This document shows positions 8,224 to 15,983 of a DNA stretch of 64,000 nucleotides, in pieces; positions within the stretch are counted from its first letter, which is position 1, and the number at the start of each line of letters is the position of its first letter. The stretch lies in the NCBI RefSeq assembly GCF_018274385.1, contig NZ_JAAFYZ010000027.1:1-64000 (forward strand). The letters are read 5' to 3'. The DNA is from Catenulispora pinistramenti (GTDB lineage Bacteria; Actinomycetota; Actinomycetes; Streptomycetales; Catenulisporaceae). The notes under the pieces were generated by a model. That model made no database searches. It saw only the letters and a list, made by a program, of their open reading frames with translations, and had not been told where the DNA came from. Made by a program: the position numbers and the translations under genes.

Positions 8224-10200
8224 ATGACCGTGGACGCTTTCCATCAGCGACCACCCGGGGAGTCGGACCAATCGCGCACGCTCTGGCTCCCGACCGTGCC
8301 CCGGCGGCCGGCCGGACCGACGGCACCGGGTTTCGGTCAGCCGCCGTACGCCAATCACCCCCAGGGCGCGCCGCCACCGTCTGATCGACGTCGTCGGGCT
8401 CTGATCTCCGCCTGTCTGATCCTGGTCCTGGCCCTGGTGGCCGGAGTGGCCGGGGGGTGGGGCTCGAGCAACAGGTCCGCACCTCGGCCGGCCGAAGGCA
8501 TCACGGATCCGAACATCGGCCATGAGCTCCCCTTCGGCAGCGCTGTGCTGGCGCTGGCCGGCGCGCCCGAGGTTCATTATCAGGGCACTGTCGATGGCGA
8601 CGGCCAGGCCGATGTGCACGTCACCAGTCACGGCGAGCTGACCGGCACCCTGTCGCAGGACGGTCAGACCTATTCGGTGCTCGGGGTGGACGGCAAGCTC
8701 TTCCTCAAGCCGCCGGACTCGGGCCTGCCCGGCGTCGATCCCGCGGAGGCCGCGGCCTGGAAGGGGAAGTGGCTGACCGGACAGCCCGCACAGGACGTGT
8801 TCGGCCCCGTGACGTCGAGCTTCGTCCCGCCGGCCAAGCTGGCCGGGCAACTGCTGTCCGCGTTGAACGCGGCTCCCAGCCCGCAGGTGGTCGACGCCCA
8901 GCTCGACGGGATGGCGGTGCTGGAGGCGAAGACGCCGATCGGCCTGATAGCCGTCACCAAGGCCGAGCCCAACCGGTTCGTGCGGATAGTGCCGGACTCC
9001 GGAGCCGACGGGAGCGCTCAGTCGCCGAGTCCGCCCGCTTCCACGCCGAATGCTCTTGGCCCGGCATCGTCCGGCACCGTCGAGGACGCCGCATTCCACC
9101 ACGCCGAGTCGTCGGGAACCGTCGGTGTGCGGGTCCTGCCGGAGCAGCCCGGCGAAGTGGCGAACACCTATCAGAACCTGCAGAACCAGACCCAGCAGCT
9201 CTCCACCGGTTCGGTCAACACCGATCTACAGCTCAGCAAGCAGGGCGACTCCGTCAACTGCAGTGCCGCCGGGTGCCAGGTGAACGTCAACGTCGGCGAC
9301 GCCGTCAGCACGTCCTCCGGGTCGGTCCAGGGCGGCACCATCACCGCGGTGCTGACCGCGACCGTCGCCATCGAAGGCCGGCCGGCCGGCGGCTGCACCG
9401 CTTCCAGTCCGCTGCCGCTCAGCGGGACGACCGCGATGTCGTGCAGCGATCCCGAGGCCGCCGGGGCGTTCGCGGCGGCGGACGCGGCCAAGAAGCAGCA
9501 GGCCCAGGCCGAGTCCCGGGCCGAGGGCGGCCGCGCCGTCAACTACTCGGTCAATTTCAGCGACCAGTACACCGTCTTCGCCACCGCCCTGGTCAACGTC
9601 GCTCAGCTGGTCCGGAACCAGGGCCAGGAAGCCGCCGACGACGCGAAGCAGAAAGATCCCTGCGATACCAGCGACACCGGTAGAGCCAGCGGCGCGCGCC
9701 CGGCCTCGGTGCTGATCGGCCACTCAGGCCAGCAGGGCCTCCGCCTGGCAGCTGCCGACGCCGATCAACCGTGCAGCCCGTACGTCTGGAATCCGGGCCG
9801 TCCGGGGGTGGACAACGGGCCCCAGGGCCCCCTTCCCCCGAATGCCCCGTTCGTCAAGCCGGGCGACAAGCTCAAGCCCGGCGACTACCACTATGTGGTG
9901 CTACCGGGCGGCACTGTCCGGGCGATGAACAACGACGACATGTGGAAGGCTAACCGAACTGCCGGCCACACGAGCCTCGCGGGCGGTAAGCCGGTCATCA
10001 TGGCGGGCACCTTCAAAGTGGACAGCACAGGCCAGATCTCTGAACTCGACAATTTCTCCGGCCACTACCAGCCGCTTCCGAAAACCGGCTACATGGACCT
10101 GGAGGACCTCGCCCGAGATTCGTTCGCGGCGAACGGACTGCCCGCACCGCTCCCGGACGCTTGGGACTTGTGGACGCCGAAGGGGTGGACGGGCCCTTGA
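8224..10200 (+). CDS. Membrane-anchored exported protein with toxin-like C-terminal region
   Basis: This 658-residue protein starts at ATG 8224 behind GAGAGGTGG. It has a Pro-rich cytoplasmic tail (1-55), one transmembrane helix at about 58-81 and a long outside part. Residues about 95-260 resemble the LppX/LprG-type lipid-binding layout (HVTSHGELTG, YSVLGVDGKLFLKPP). A middle region (about 290-460) has a Gln/Asn stretch, two cysteine pairs and a coiled Ala/Lys/Gln segment. The last 120 residues carry GHTSLAGGKPVIMAG and NFSGHYQP, a pattern I associate with C-termini of bacterial polymorphic toxins. The function is not known; an anchored effector is one reading, a lipid-handling protein another. 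A small IF2-N-like gene follows 69 bases downstream. Confidence 0.6.
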   Translation: MTVDAFHQRPPGESDQSRTLWLPTVPRRPAGPTAPGFGQPPYANHPQGAPPPSDRRRRALISACLILVLALVAGVAGGWGSSNRSAPRPAEGITDPNIGHELPFGSAVLALAGAPEVHYQGTVDGDGQADVHVTSHGELTGTLSQDGQTYSVLGVDGKLFLKPPDSGLPGVDPAEAAAWKGKWLTGQPAQDVFGPVTSSFVPPAKLAGQLLSALNAAPSPQVVDAQLDGMAVLEAKTPIGLIAVTKAEPNRFVRIVPDSGADGSAQSPSPPASTPNALGPASSGTVEDAAFHHAESSGTVGVRVLPEQPGEVANTYQNLQNQTQQLSTGSVNTDLQLSKQGDSVNCSAAGCQVNVNVGDAVSTSSGSVQGGTITAVLTATVAIEGRPAGGCTASSPLPLSGTTAMSCSDPEAAGAFAAADAAKKQQAQAESRAEGGRAVNYSVNFSDQYTVFATALVNVAQLVRNQGQEAADDAKQKDPCDTSDTGRASGARPASVLIGHSGQQGLRLAAADADQPCSPYVWNPGRPGVDNGPQGPLPPNAPFVKPGDKLKPGDYHYVVLPGGTVRAMNNDDMWKANRTAGHTSLAGGKPVIMAGTFKVDSTGQISELDNFSGHYQPLPKTGYMDLEDLARDSFAANGLPAPLPDAWDLWTPKGWTGP

Positions 10201-10221
10201 GGAATCGACGCCGTAGGCCCG

Positions 10222-10257
10222 AGCCATCGAAGCCATCGAAGTCATCGAAGCCATCGA
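10222..10257 (+). repeat. Four tandem 9-base units ahead of a small gene
   Basis: The unit AGCCATCGA occurs four times in a row, with one base changed in the third copy (AGTCATCGA). The last unit runs directly into the GAAGGAG ribosome site of the next gene. The array lies in the 69-base gap after the exported protein and would be in the 5' leader of the small gene. Confidence 0.85.
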
Positions 10258-10269
10258 AGGAGTAGCGCA

Positions 10270-10494
10270 ATGGTGAAGCGGTTGTATGAGGTCGCACGCG
10301 AACTCGGCCTACAGAACAGGCAGGTCGAGGAGGATCTGGAGGCGATGGGCTGTCCCGTGCGCAGTTTCGCCTCGCCGGTCAACGAGACGGAGCTGAGCGA
10401 GCTCTACGCCAAGTACGGAAGAGTGCCGTCGGACTCTCAGCCGGACGACGCGTCGAACGCTTCGAGCGACCTGCCGGGTGCAGAGGACTCCTGA
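10270..10494 (+). CDS. Small stand-alone IF2 N-terminal-domain-like protein
   Basis: This 74-residue protein has a strong GAAGGAG site and an ATG start. Residues 1-50 match the IF2_N module found in translation initiation factor 2: MVKRLYEVARELG, then a second helix with LEAMGCPVRS and SPVNETELSEL. The tail is an acidic, Ser-rich extension. In IF2 this module occurs as a small N-terminal fold; here nothing else of IF2 follows, so it is not a fragment of a local infB gene. It could bind the ribosome, RNA or a partner protein. It is probably co-transcribed with the upstream anchored protein. The fold call is fairly good; the role is unknown. Confidence 0.7.
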   Translation: MVKRLYEVARELGLQNRQVEEDLEAMGCPVRSFASPVNETELSELYAKYGRVPSDSQPDDASNASSDLPGAEDS

Positions 10495-10581
10495 CGAGGC
10501 GGTGCCCGCGCGCCATCCACGCCATGCGTCGCTTCCACGGCGCACATGATGAGGTGTTCTGGCGTGATCGAGGGCCCCGGC

Positions 10582-10615
10582 AGTGTCGAGCAGCAGAGAA
10601 GCGCTGCTCGACACT
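10582..10615. terminator. Bidirectional hairpin between convergent genes
   Basis: A 13-bp perfect stem (AGTGTCGAGCAGC with its complement) closes an 8-base loop, AGAGAAGC. It sits between the IF2-N-like gene and the desaturase gene, which converge, and could stop transcription from both sides. Confidence 0.75.
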
Positions 10616-10645
10616 CTGCGCTGCCGGCCCCGACCAGCCCGAGCC

Positions 10646-10735
10646 GGTAGCGGCGTGCCCTGCTTGTCCTGCCGAGTGGCCTGCTTGGCTGGTAGCGGCG
10701 CGCGCTACTTGTTCCGCCGAGCCGCCTGCTTGGCC
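10646..10735 (-). repeat. 45-bp tandem duplication at the desaturase 3' end
   Basis: Two adjacent 45-base units (10646-10690 and 10691-10735) share most positions, beginning GGTAGCGGCG and ending GCCTGCTTGGC. The right unit codes the last ten or so residues and stop codon of the desaturase; the left unit lies just after the stop and is a diverged copy. The unit is 15 codons long, so the copies are in the same frame. Confidence 0.75.
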
Positions 10736-11685
10736 AGCAGTGCGGCCCGCTTCTCGCAGAAGCGCGTCGCGGCGCCGTCGAGCCCGTCCAGGAACTGCGC
10801 CAGCTCCTCCCGCGCGATCTCGCCCTCCGGGCCGAGGTCGTCGCGCTCCAGGGCGCGGGTCTGGCGCAGGATCGGCATCACGACCTCGTCGTGGTGGATG
10901 CGCAGGTCGTAGATGCCGGCCTTGGCGATCATCACCGATTTGCGGCCGAAGTCCGTCAGGCCCGAGCCCGGCATCTGGAACTGCTGGACCACGTTCGCCA
11001 CCGCGCGCATGGCCTGGTCCGGGTCCAGCTCGAAGGACGCGTTCAGGAGGTTGCGGTAGAAGAGCATGTGCAGGTTCTCGTCCTGGGCCACTCGGGCGAG
11101 GAGGCGCTCGCAGTCCGGGTCGCCGGACACCTTGCCGGTGTTGCGGTGGGCGATGCGGGTCGCCAGTTCCTGGAAGCTCACGTAGGCGATCGAGTGCAGG
11201 GCGTCGTAGCTGTCCGGCTGGCTGTAGCCGTTGGACATGTGCATCATGCGCTCGCGCTCCAGCGCCACCGGGTCGACGGCGCGGGTGGTGAGCAGGTAGT
11301 CGCGGATGGCGATGCCGTGCCGGCCCTCCTCGGCGGTCCAGCGGTGGACCCAGGTGCCCCAGGCGCCGTCCTGGCCGAACTGGACCGCGATCGCGCGGTG
11401 GTAGCTCGGCAGGTTGTCCTCGGTCATCAGGTTCAGGACCAGGCTGGTCCGGGCGATCTCCGGGATCCGGGACTGGTCCGGGGTCCAGGGCTTGCCGCCC
11501 AGCACGCCGTCGAAGGTCTCGCCCTCGCTCCACGGCACGTACTCGTGCGGGAACCACTCCTTGGCGCAGTCCAGGTGCCGGTTCAGGTTCGTCTCCACGA
11601 CCTGCTCAAGCTCGGTGAGCAGGGCCGTCTCGGGCATGCGGGGCGTCGGGCGGGTGCCCTGCCGGGGCAGGTCGGTGACGGTCAT
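10705..11685 (-). CDS. Acyl-ACP desaturase (ferritin-like di-iron enzyme)
   Basis: This 326-residue soluble desaturase of the DesA/stearoyl-ACP family introduces a double bond into acyl-ACP using O2 and electrons from ferredoxin. The di-iron ligands are visible: a first Glu in MTEDNLPSYH, EExxH in TAEEGRHG, a Glu in FQELATRIAHRN and a second ExxH in AQDENLHMLFYR. Length is normal for actinobacterial DesA. A 33-bp inverted-repeat operator lies 66 bases upstream, so expression is probably controlled by a TetR-type lipid regulator encoded elsewhere. The extreme C-terminus (LAKQAARRNK) lies in one unit of a tandem DNA duplication. Confidence 0.93.
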   Translation of the reverse strand: MTVTDLPRQGTRPTPRMPETALLTELEQVVETNLNRHLDCAKEWFPHEYVPWSEGETFDGVLGGKPWTPDQSRIPEIARTSLVLNLMTEDNLPSYHRAIAVQFGQDGAWGTWVHRWTAEEGRHGIAIRDYLLTTRAVDPVALERERMMHMSNGYSQPDSYDALHSIAYVSFQELATRIAHRNTGKVSGDPDCERLLARVAQDENLHMLFYRNLLNASFELDPDQAMRAVANVVQQFQMPGSGLTDFGRKSVMIAKAGIYDLRIHHDEVVMPILRQTRALERDDLGPEGEIAREELAQFLDGLDGAATRFCEKRAALLAKQAARRNK

Positions 11686-11750
11686 GGGGTCGGCTCCTAC
11701 ACGCTGTGGCCTGGGGAAGCGGCCTTGGGGGACGGACCTACGGTTCCGAA

Positions 11751-11783
11751 ACTTACGGGTACGTAGGTTACGTTAGCGTAAGT
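11751..11783. promoter_or_regulatory. 33-bp inverted-repeat operator of the desaturase gene
   Basis: Arms ACTTACGGGTACGTA and TACGTTAGCGTAAGT are inverted repeats that match at 12 of 15 positions around GGT. The size and symmetry fit a TetR-family dimer pair. It lies 66-98 bases before the desaturase start. Regulator identity is unknown. Confidence 0.65.
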
Positions 11784-11848
11784 CACCGGGTCGGCAAAGG
11801 TCCAGTGGAGCGGTCCGCCCGACTGTCAACTGAGATTGTGCCCGCGCC

Positions 11849-13471
11849 TCACCGCTCGGCGTGGGCCGCTTCGGTGACCAGCCGCTTCGCCCAAGGGTAG
11901 TCCGGCTTGCCGCTCGGCGAGCGGCGGATATGCGACACCCGCACCACCAGCCGGGGCACCTTGTACCCGGACAATCTGGCCCGGCAGAACTCCTCCAGCT
12001 CACCGTCGGTGGGGGCGTCGTCGCCGGTCGAACGCGGCTGGATGACGGCCGCCACCCGGTTGCCGAAGCGCTCGTCCGGGGCGCCGGCCACGATCGCGTC
12101 GAACACCCCGGGGTGCGCCTTGAGCACCGCCTCGACCTCCTCGGGGAACACCTTCTCGCCGCCGGTGTTGATGCACTGCGAGCCGCGTCCGAGGACCGAG
12201 ACGGAACCGTCCGCCTCCAGCGTCCCCAGGTCCCCGAGCAGCACCCACCGCCGCCCGTCGTGCTCGAAGAACGTCTCGGCGGTCTTCACCGGGTCGTTGT
12301 AGTACCCCAGCGGCACGTTGCCGTGCTGCGCGACGTGCCCGACCCGGCCGTCCCCGGGCGTGGCCGCGCAGTGCTCCTCGTCCAGGAAGACCGTCGTCCG
12401 CTCGTTGACCGTGAAGCGCATCCCGCCGGCCGGCCCGGTGCCGGGCGCCGCATCGCCGTTGAACCCGCTCTCCGTGGACCCGAAGTTGTCGCGGATCAGC
12501 ACGTTCGGCAGCTGCGACTGCAACTGTTCGCGCACGGTCTCGGACAGGATCGCGCCGGCCGAGCTCAACACGAACAGGCTGCTGACGTCGGTCCCGGCCA
12601 GCGGCCCGGCCAGTGCCTCGGCCAGCGGCCGGCCCATGGCGTCGCCGACCATCGAGATGACGTTCGCCTTCTCCGACTCGACCGTGCGCAGCACCTCGTG
12701 CGCGTCGAACTTCCGGTTCAGCACCACCTTCTGGCCCATGTTGAAGCTGATGAACGTCGCCAACTGCGCGGCGCCGTGCATCAGCGGCGCTATAGGGAAG
12801 GTCGCGATCTGACCGGCAGCGGGGTCGATGCCGTCCGGGACCTCAGAGGGGTCCTTCATCGGCTCGCCATAAGGGCGCCCGCCTGCCATCCCCGCATAGA
12901 AGATGTCCTCATGACGCCACATGACGCCCTTGGGCATCCCCGTGGTCCCGCCGGTGTAGATGATGTAGAGGTCGTCTGCGGAGCGGTCGCCGTGGGGGAG
13001 TAGCCCGTCGCGCTCCTCGGATTGCCCCTGGACCGCAGCCTCAAAGGTCACTGAGGGCAGCTCCGCTATAGCGCCGCCGACGGAGACGATCGTCTTGAGC
13101 TTCGGTGCGTCGTCGGCTATCTCGCGGACCCGCTCGCCGAACTCCGTGTCGAGTATTACCGCGACCAGATCCGCGTCCTTATAGAGGTAACGGAGTTCGT
13201 CGGCCACATAGCGATAGTTGATGTTGATCGGCACCGCGCGGATCTTCAGGCACGCCAGAACGGCGACCACGTACTCCGACCCGTTGTACATGTGCATCCC
13301 GACGTGGTCCCGCACCCCGATCCCCCGCGCCAGCAGGAAGTGCGCCAGCCGGTTCGCCTCGCGGTCCAGCTCCCCGTACGTCCATCGCTTCACGCCGGGG
13401 ACGACCAGAGCCTCCTTCTCGGGGATCTTGTCGACGACGCTCTCGAACAGGTCCGCGAGGTTGAACTGCAT
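11849..13471 (-). CDS. FadD19/FadD3-like acyl-CoA synthetase
   Basis: This 540-residue AMP-forming ligase activates a carboxylic acid with ATP and CoA. Motifs include the P-loop-like YTGGTTGMPKG at 172-182, the VMWRHEDI segment typical of FadD19-like enzymes, the FGSTESG acyl-adenylate motif and the C-terminal SPSGKPDYPWAK hinge with the catalytic Lys. The whole pattern is closer to mycobacterial FadD19 (steroid side-chain CoA ligase) than to ordinary long-chain FadD. It is the last gene of a three-gene minus-strand set with two acyl-CoA dehydrogenases, the first of which follows a perfect KstR-consensus site. Steroid or similar branched-acyl substrate is an inference. The first half contains several rare ATA/TAT codons in CTATAG context. 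Confidence 0.85.
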   Translation of the reverse strand: MQFNLADLFESVVDKIPEKEALVVPGVKRWTYGELDREANRLAHFLLARGIGVRDHVGMHMYNGSEYVVAVLACLKIRAVPININYRYVADELRYLYKDADLVAVILDTEFGERVREIADDAPKLKTIVSVGGAIAELPSVTFEAAVQGQSEERDGLLPHGDRSADDLYIIYTGGTTGMPKGVMWRHEDIFYAGMAGGRPYGEPMKDPSEVPDGIDPAAGQIATFPIAPLMHGAAQLATFISFNMGQKVVLNRKFDAHEVLRTVESEKANVISMVGDAMGRPLAEALAGPLAGTDVSSLFVLSSAGAILSETVREQLQSQLPNVLIRDNFGSTESGFNGDAAPGTGPAGGMRFTVNERTTVFLDEEHCAATPGDGRVGHVAQHGNVPLGYYNDPVKTAETFFEHDGRRWVLLGDLGTLEADGSVSVLGRGSQCINTGGEKVFPEEVEAVLKAHPGVFDAIVAGAPDERFGNRVAAVIQPRSTGDDAPTDGELEEFCRARLSGYKVPRLVVRVSHIRRSPSGKPDYPWAKRLVTEAAHAER

Positions 13472-13480
13472 GGGGAGTCC

Positions 13481-14608
13481 TTACTCTGCGAGATGTGCGC
13501 CTATGCGGAGGAGCTGCCGGGTGGCGGTGCCGAGGGTCTGCTCGACCTGCTTGCCCCGGACGAAGTAGCGGTGCAGCGGGTAGTCGGTGTCCACACCGAT
13601 CCCGCCGTGGAGGTGCTGCGCGGCGTGCAGTACGCGGGATCCCGCGTCCCCTGCGTGGAACTTCGCTATAGCGATGTCCGCGGATATCTCTGCAGAGGGC
13701 GCCGTCTCGCCGCCGCGCGCCGCGTCGTCCATTAGCCAGGCCGCGTGCAACATGGTCAGCCGTAGTACCTCGGCACTGATGTAGGCGTCGGCGGCACGCT
13801 GGCTCACGGCCTGGAGAGAGGCGATCGGCTCGCCGAACTGCTTACGGGTACTGGTGTAGCGCGCGGTTATGGCGACCGCCTCTGTGCAGATGCCGGAGGC
13901 TTCGGCCGCCAGAGCGAGGGTGCCGAGATCGCGGATCCAGTCCACGGCTTCGGCGCCGCGCGCGAGCAAAGCCGTCCCGGGGACGGACACCGCTTCCAGC
14001 TCCAGATCCGCATAGGGCTGGCGCCCCGTGACCAATAGCGGTGTCACCTCCATAGAGGAGCGCGGCACTACGAACACAGCCGGTTCGCCGTCCAACTCCG
14101 CCGGGATCAGAACGCTGTCGGCGAGGTCGCCGTACGGGACCATGCTCTTCGCGCCGTCTATTACGTAGCCGTCCCCAGAGCTGCGCGCAGTGGTGGTCAG
14201 CGTCGTGGGCTCGCCGGGTTCCTCCAGCGCCGCCGTGACCAACTGCTCCCCGGCGGCGACCGCGGCCAGCAGATCGGTGTGCCCGCCGAACCGGGCCAAC
14301 GGCAGCGCGCCGAGCGCGACCGCCGCGACCACCGGCAGGTACGCGGTCCGCTTCCCGGCGGCCTCGGCCAGCAGCACCAGCCCCAGAACGCCCAGGTCGC
14401 CGCCGTCGGCGGACTCCGGCAGCAGCGCGCTGACGGCTCCGGCATCGGCCAGTGCCCGCCACACCGAGGCGTCGTGTACGGACCCGATCCCGCTTCCGCG
14501 TGCTTCCTTCTCCAGCCCGGTCAGCCGCTCGTGGCCGCAGTGGTCGGCGAGGATCTGGTCGACCAGGTCGATCAGGGCCCGCTGTTCCTCGGTCAGGTCG
14601 AAATCCAT
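13481..14608 (-). CDS. Acyl-CoA dehydrogenase, FadE27-like subunit
   Basis: This 375-residue flavoprotein subunit of the acyl-CoA dehydrogenase superfamily has the C-terminal HLHGGIGVDTDYPLHRYF motif seen in FadE27-type proteins. In mycobacteria FadE26 and FadE27 form mixed (alpha2beta2) enzymes that oxidise the steroid side chain, and each subunit alone is incomplete; this gene and the next upstream one look like such a pair by size, order and motifs. It starts 10 bases after its partner and precedes the ligase by 9 bases, so the three form one operon. Enzyme substrate is not shown by sequence. It also uses a GCT-ATA-GCG codon trio rare for this genome. Confidence 0.82.
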   Translation of the reverse strand: MDFDLTEEQRALIDLVDQILADHCGHERLTGLEKEARGSGIGSVHDASVWRALADAGAVSALLPESADGGDLGVLGLVLLAEAAGKRTAYLPVVAAVALGALPLARFGGHTDLLAAVAAGEQLVTAALEEPGEPTTLTTTARSSGDGYVIDGAKSMVPYGDLADSVLIPAELDGEPAVFVVPRSSMEVTPLLVTGRQPYADLELEAVSVPGTALLARGAEAVDWIRDLGTLALAAEASGICTEAVAITARYTSTRKQFGEPIASLQAVSQRAADAYISAEVLRLTMLHAAWLMDDAARGGETAPSAEISADIAIAKFHAGDAGSRVLHAAQHLHGGIGVDTDYPLHRYFVRGKQVEQTLGTATRQLLRIGAHLAE

Positions 14609-14618
14609 GGGCGGGCTC

Positions 14619-15818
14619 CTAGTGGCGGGGGACGCGGGGCATGTTGAGCCCGAACAGGGCGATCAGGTCGCGCTGGATCTCGTTGGTGCCGCCGCCGAAG
14701 GTGAGGATCAGCACCCCGCGGTAGGCGCGCTCGACCCGCCCGGCGAGCAGGGCGCCGGGGGACTCCTTCTTCAAGGACCCGGCCGCGCCCAGCACTTCCA
14801 GCATCAGGCCGTAGGCCTCGCAGTACAGCTCGGTGCCCCAGACCTTGGTCGCCGAGGCGTCGGCCGGGTTCAGCTTGCCGACCTGGTCCGCCGCGGCCAC
14901 CTTCCAGTTGAACAGCCGCAGCGCGGACAGCTTGGCCTGGATCCGGGCCAGGTGCACGCGGACCCACTCCCGGTCGATCACCCGCGAGCCGTCGGCCAGC
15001 TTGGTCTGCCGGGCCCACTCGACGACCTCGGTGAACGGCCGCTCCAGCGACCCCGACGAGCACAGCGCCACCCGCTCGTAGTTCAGCTGCGTGGTGATCA
15101 CGCGCCAGCCCTCGCCGGGCTCGCCGACGATGTTCTCGGCCGGCACGCGCAGGTCGGTGTAGTAGGTGGCGTAGGTCGAGGCCTCGCCGATGGTGTGGAT
15201 CGGCGTGTAGGTGAAGCCCGGGTCCGAGGTCGGCACCAGCAGGATCGAGATCCCCTTGTGCTTTTTGCCGGTGCGGGCCGGAGCCTCGGGGTCGGTGCGG
15301 CAGGCCAGCCAGACGTAGTCGGCGTGATCGGACAGCGAGGTGAAGATCTTCTGGCCGTTGACCACGTAGTGCCCGCCGTCCGGCTCCAGCACCGCGCGGG
15401 TCTTCAGACTGGCCAGGTCGGTCCCGGCGTCCGGCTCGGAATAGCCGATGGCGAACATGCACTCCCCGGCCAGGATCCGCGGCAGCAGATCGGCCTTCTG
15501 CCGGTCGCTGCCGAAGCGCATGATGGCCGGGCCCACCGCGTTGATGGTGAGGAACGGCACCGGCGCCCCGGCCCGCTGCGCCTCGTCGTAGAACACGAAC
15601 TGCTCGACCGGCGTGAAGCCCTGTCCGCCGTACTCCTTCGGCCAGCCGACGCCCAACCAGCCGTCCCGGCCCATCTGCCGCACCGCCTCCCGGCAGCGCG
15701 GCCCGCCGAACTCGCCGGTGGACATCTCCTCGGCGACCTCGGGGGTGACCAGCTCGGTGAAGTAGGCGCGGAGAGTGTCACGCAGCTGCGCCTGCACCTC
15801 GGTGTACGCGATCCGCAT
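14619..15818 (-). CDS. Acyl-CoA dehydrogenase, FadE26-like subunit
   Basis: The preferred start is ATG 15818 (MRIAYTEVQAQLRDTL), giving 399 residues; an upstream ATG at 15842 would overlap the operator. Motifs include WLGVGWPKEYGGQG near residue 55, FAIGYSEPDAGTDLASL for FAD and acyl contacts, and GGGTNEIQRDLIA at the C-terminus. This fits the FadE26 (ChsE4) type, the catalytic partner of FadE27. It is first in the operon with the FadE27-like and FadD19-like genes. The perfect KstR-consensus site lies 10-23 bases upstream of the start, arguing for steroid- or fatty-acyl-type regulation by a TetR repressor. Confidence 0.85.
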   Translation of the reverse strand: MRIAYTEVQAQLRDTLRAYFTELVTPEVAEEMSTGEFGGPRCREAVRQMGRDGWLGVGWPKEYGGQGFTPVEQFVFYDEAQRAGAPVPFLTINAVGPAIMRFGSDRQKADLLPRILAGECMFAIGYSEPDAGTDLASLKTRAVLEPDGGHYVVNGQKIFTSLSDHADYVWLACRTDPEAPARTGKKHKGISILLVPTSDPGFTYTPIHTIGEASTYATYYTDLRVPAENIVGEPGEGWRVITTQLNYERVALCSSGSLERPFTEVVEWARQTKLADGSRVIDREWVRVHLARIQAKLSALRLFNWKVAAADQVGKLNPADASATKVWGTELYCEAYGLMLEVLGAAGSLKKESPGALLAGRVERAYRGVLILTFGGGTNEIQRDLIALFGLNMPRVPRH

Positions 15819-15827
15819 GAGGTGAAT

Positions 15828-15841
15828 TAGAACGTGTTCCA
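15828..15841. promoter_or_regulatory. KstR-consensus operator
   Basis: TAGAACGTGTTCCA matches the published KstR pattern TNNAACNNGTTNNA at every fixed position. KstR is the TetR-type repressor of cholesterol and related acyl catabolism in mycobacteria and rhodococci. Here it sits directly before the FadE26/FadE27/FadD19-like operon. Confidence 0.75.
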
Positions 15842-15983
15842 TGTGCGATGGCAAGGGTTTCTGATGGATCATCAGATTCGGCGCGCGGGTCGCCCGAACG
15901 GCGTGCGGGGCGGGCGATCAAGGGCCGGTGCTGGTCGGCTGGGGACGGCCGGGCGGCTCCGCCGCCTGGGGAACGGAGCGCTG

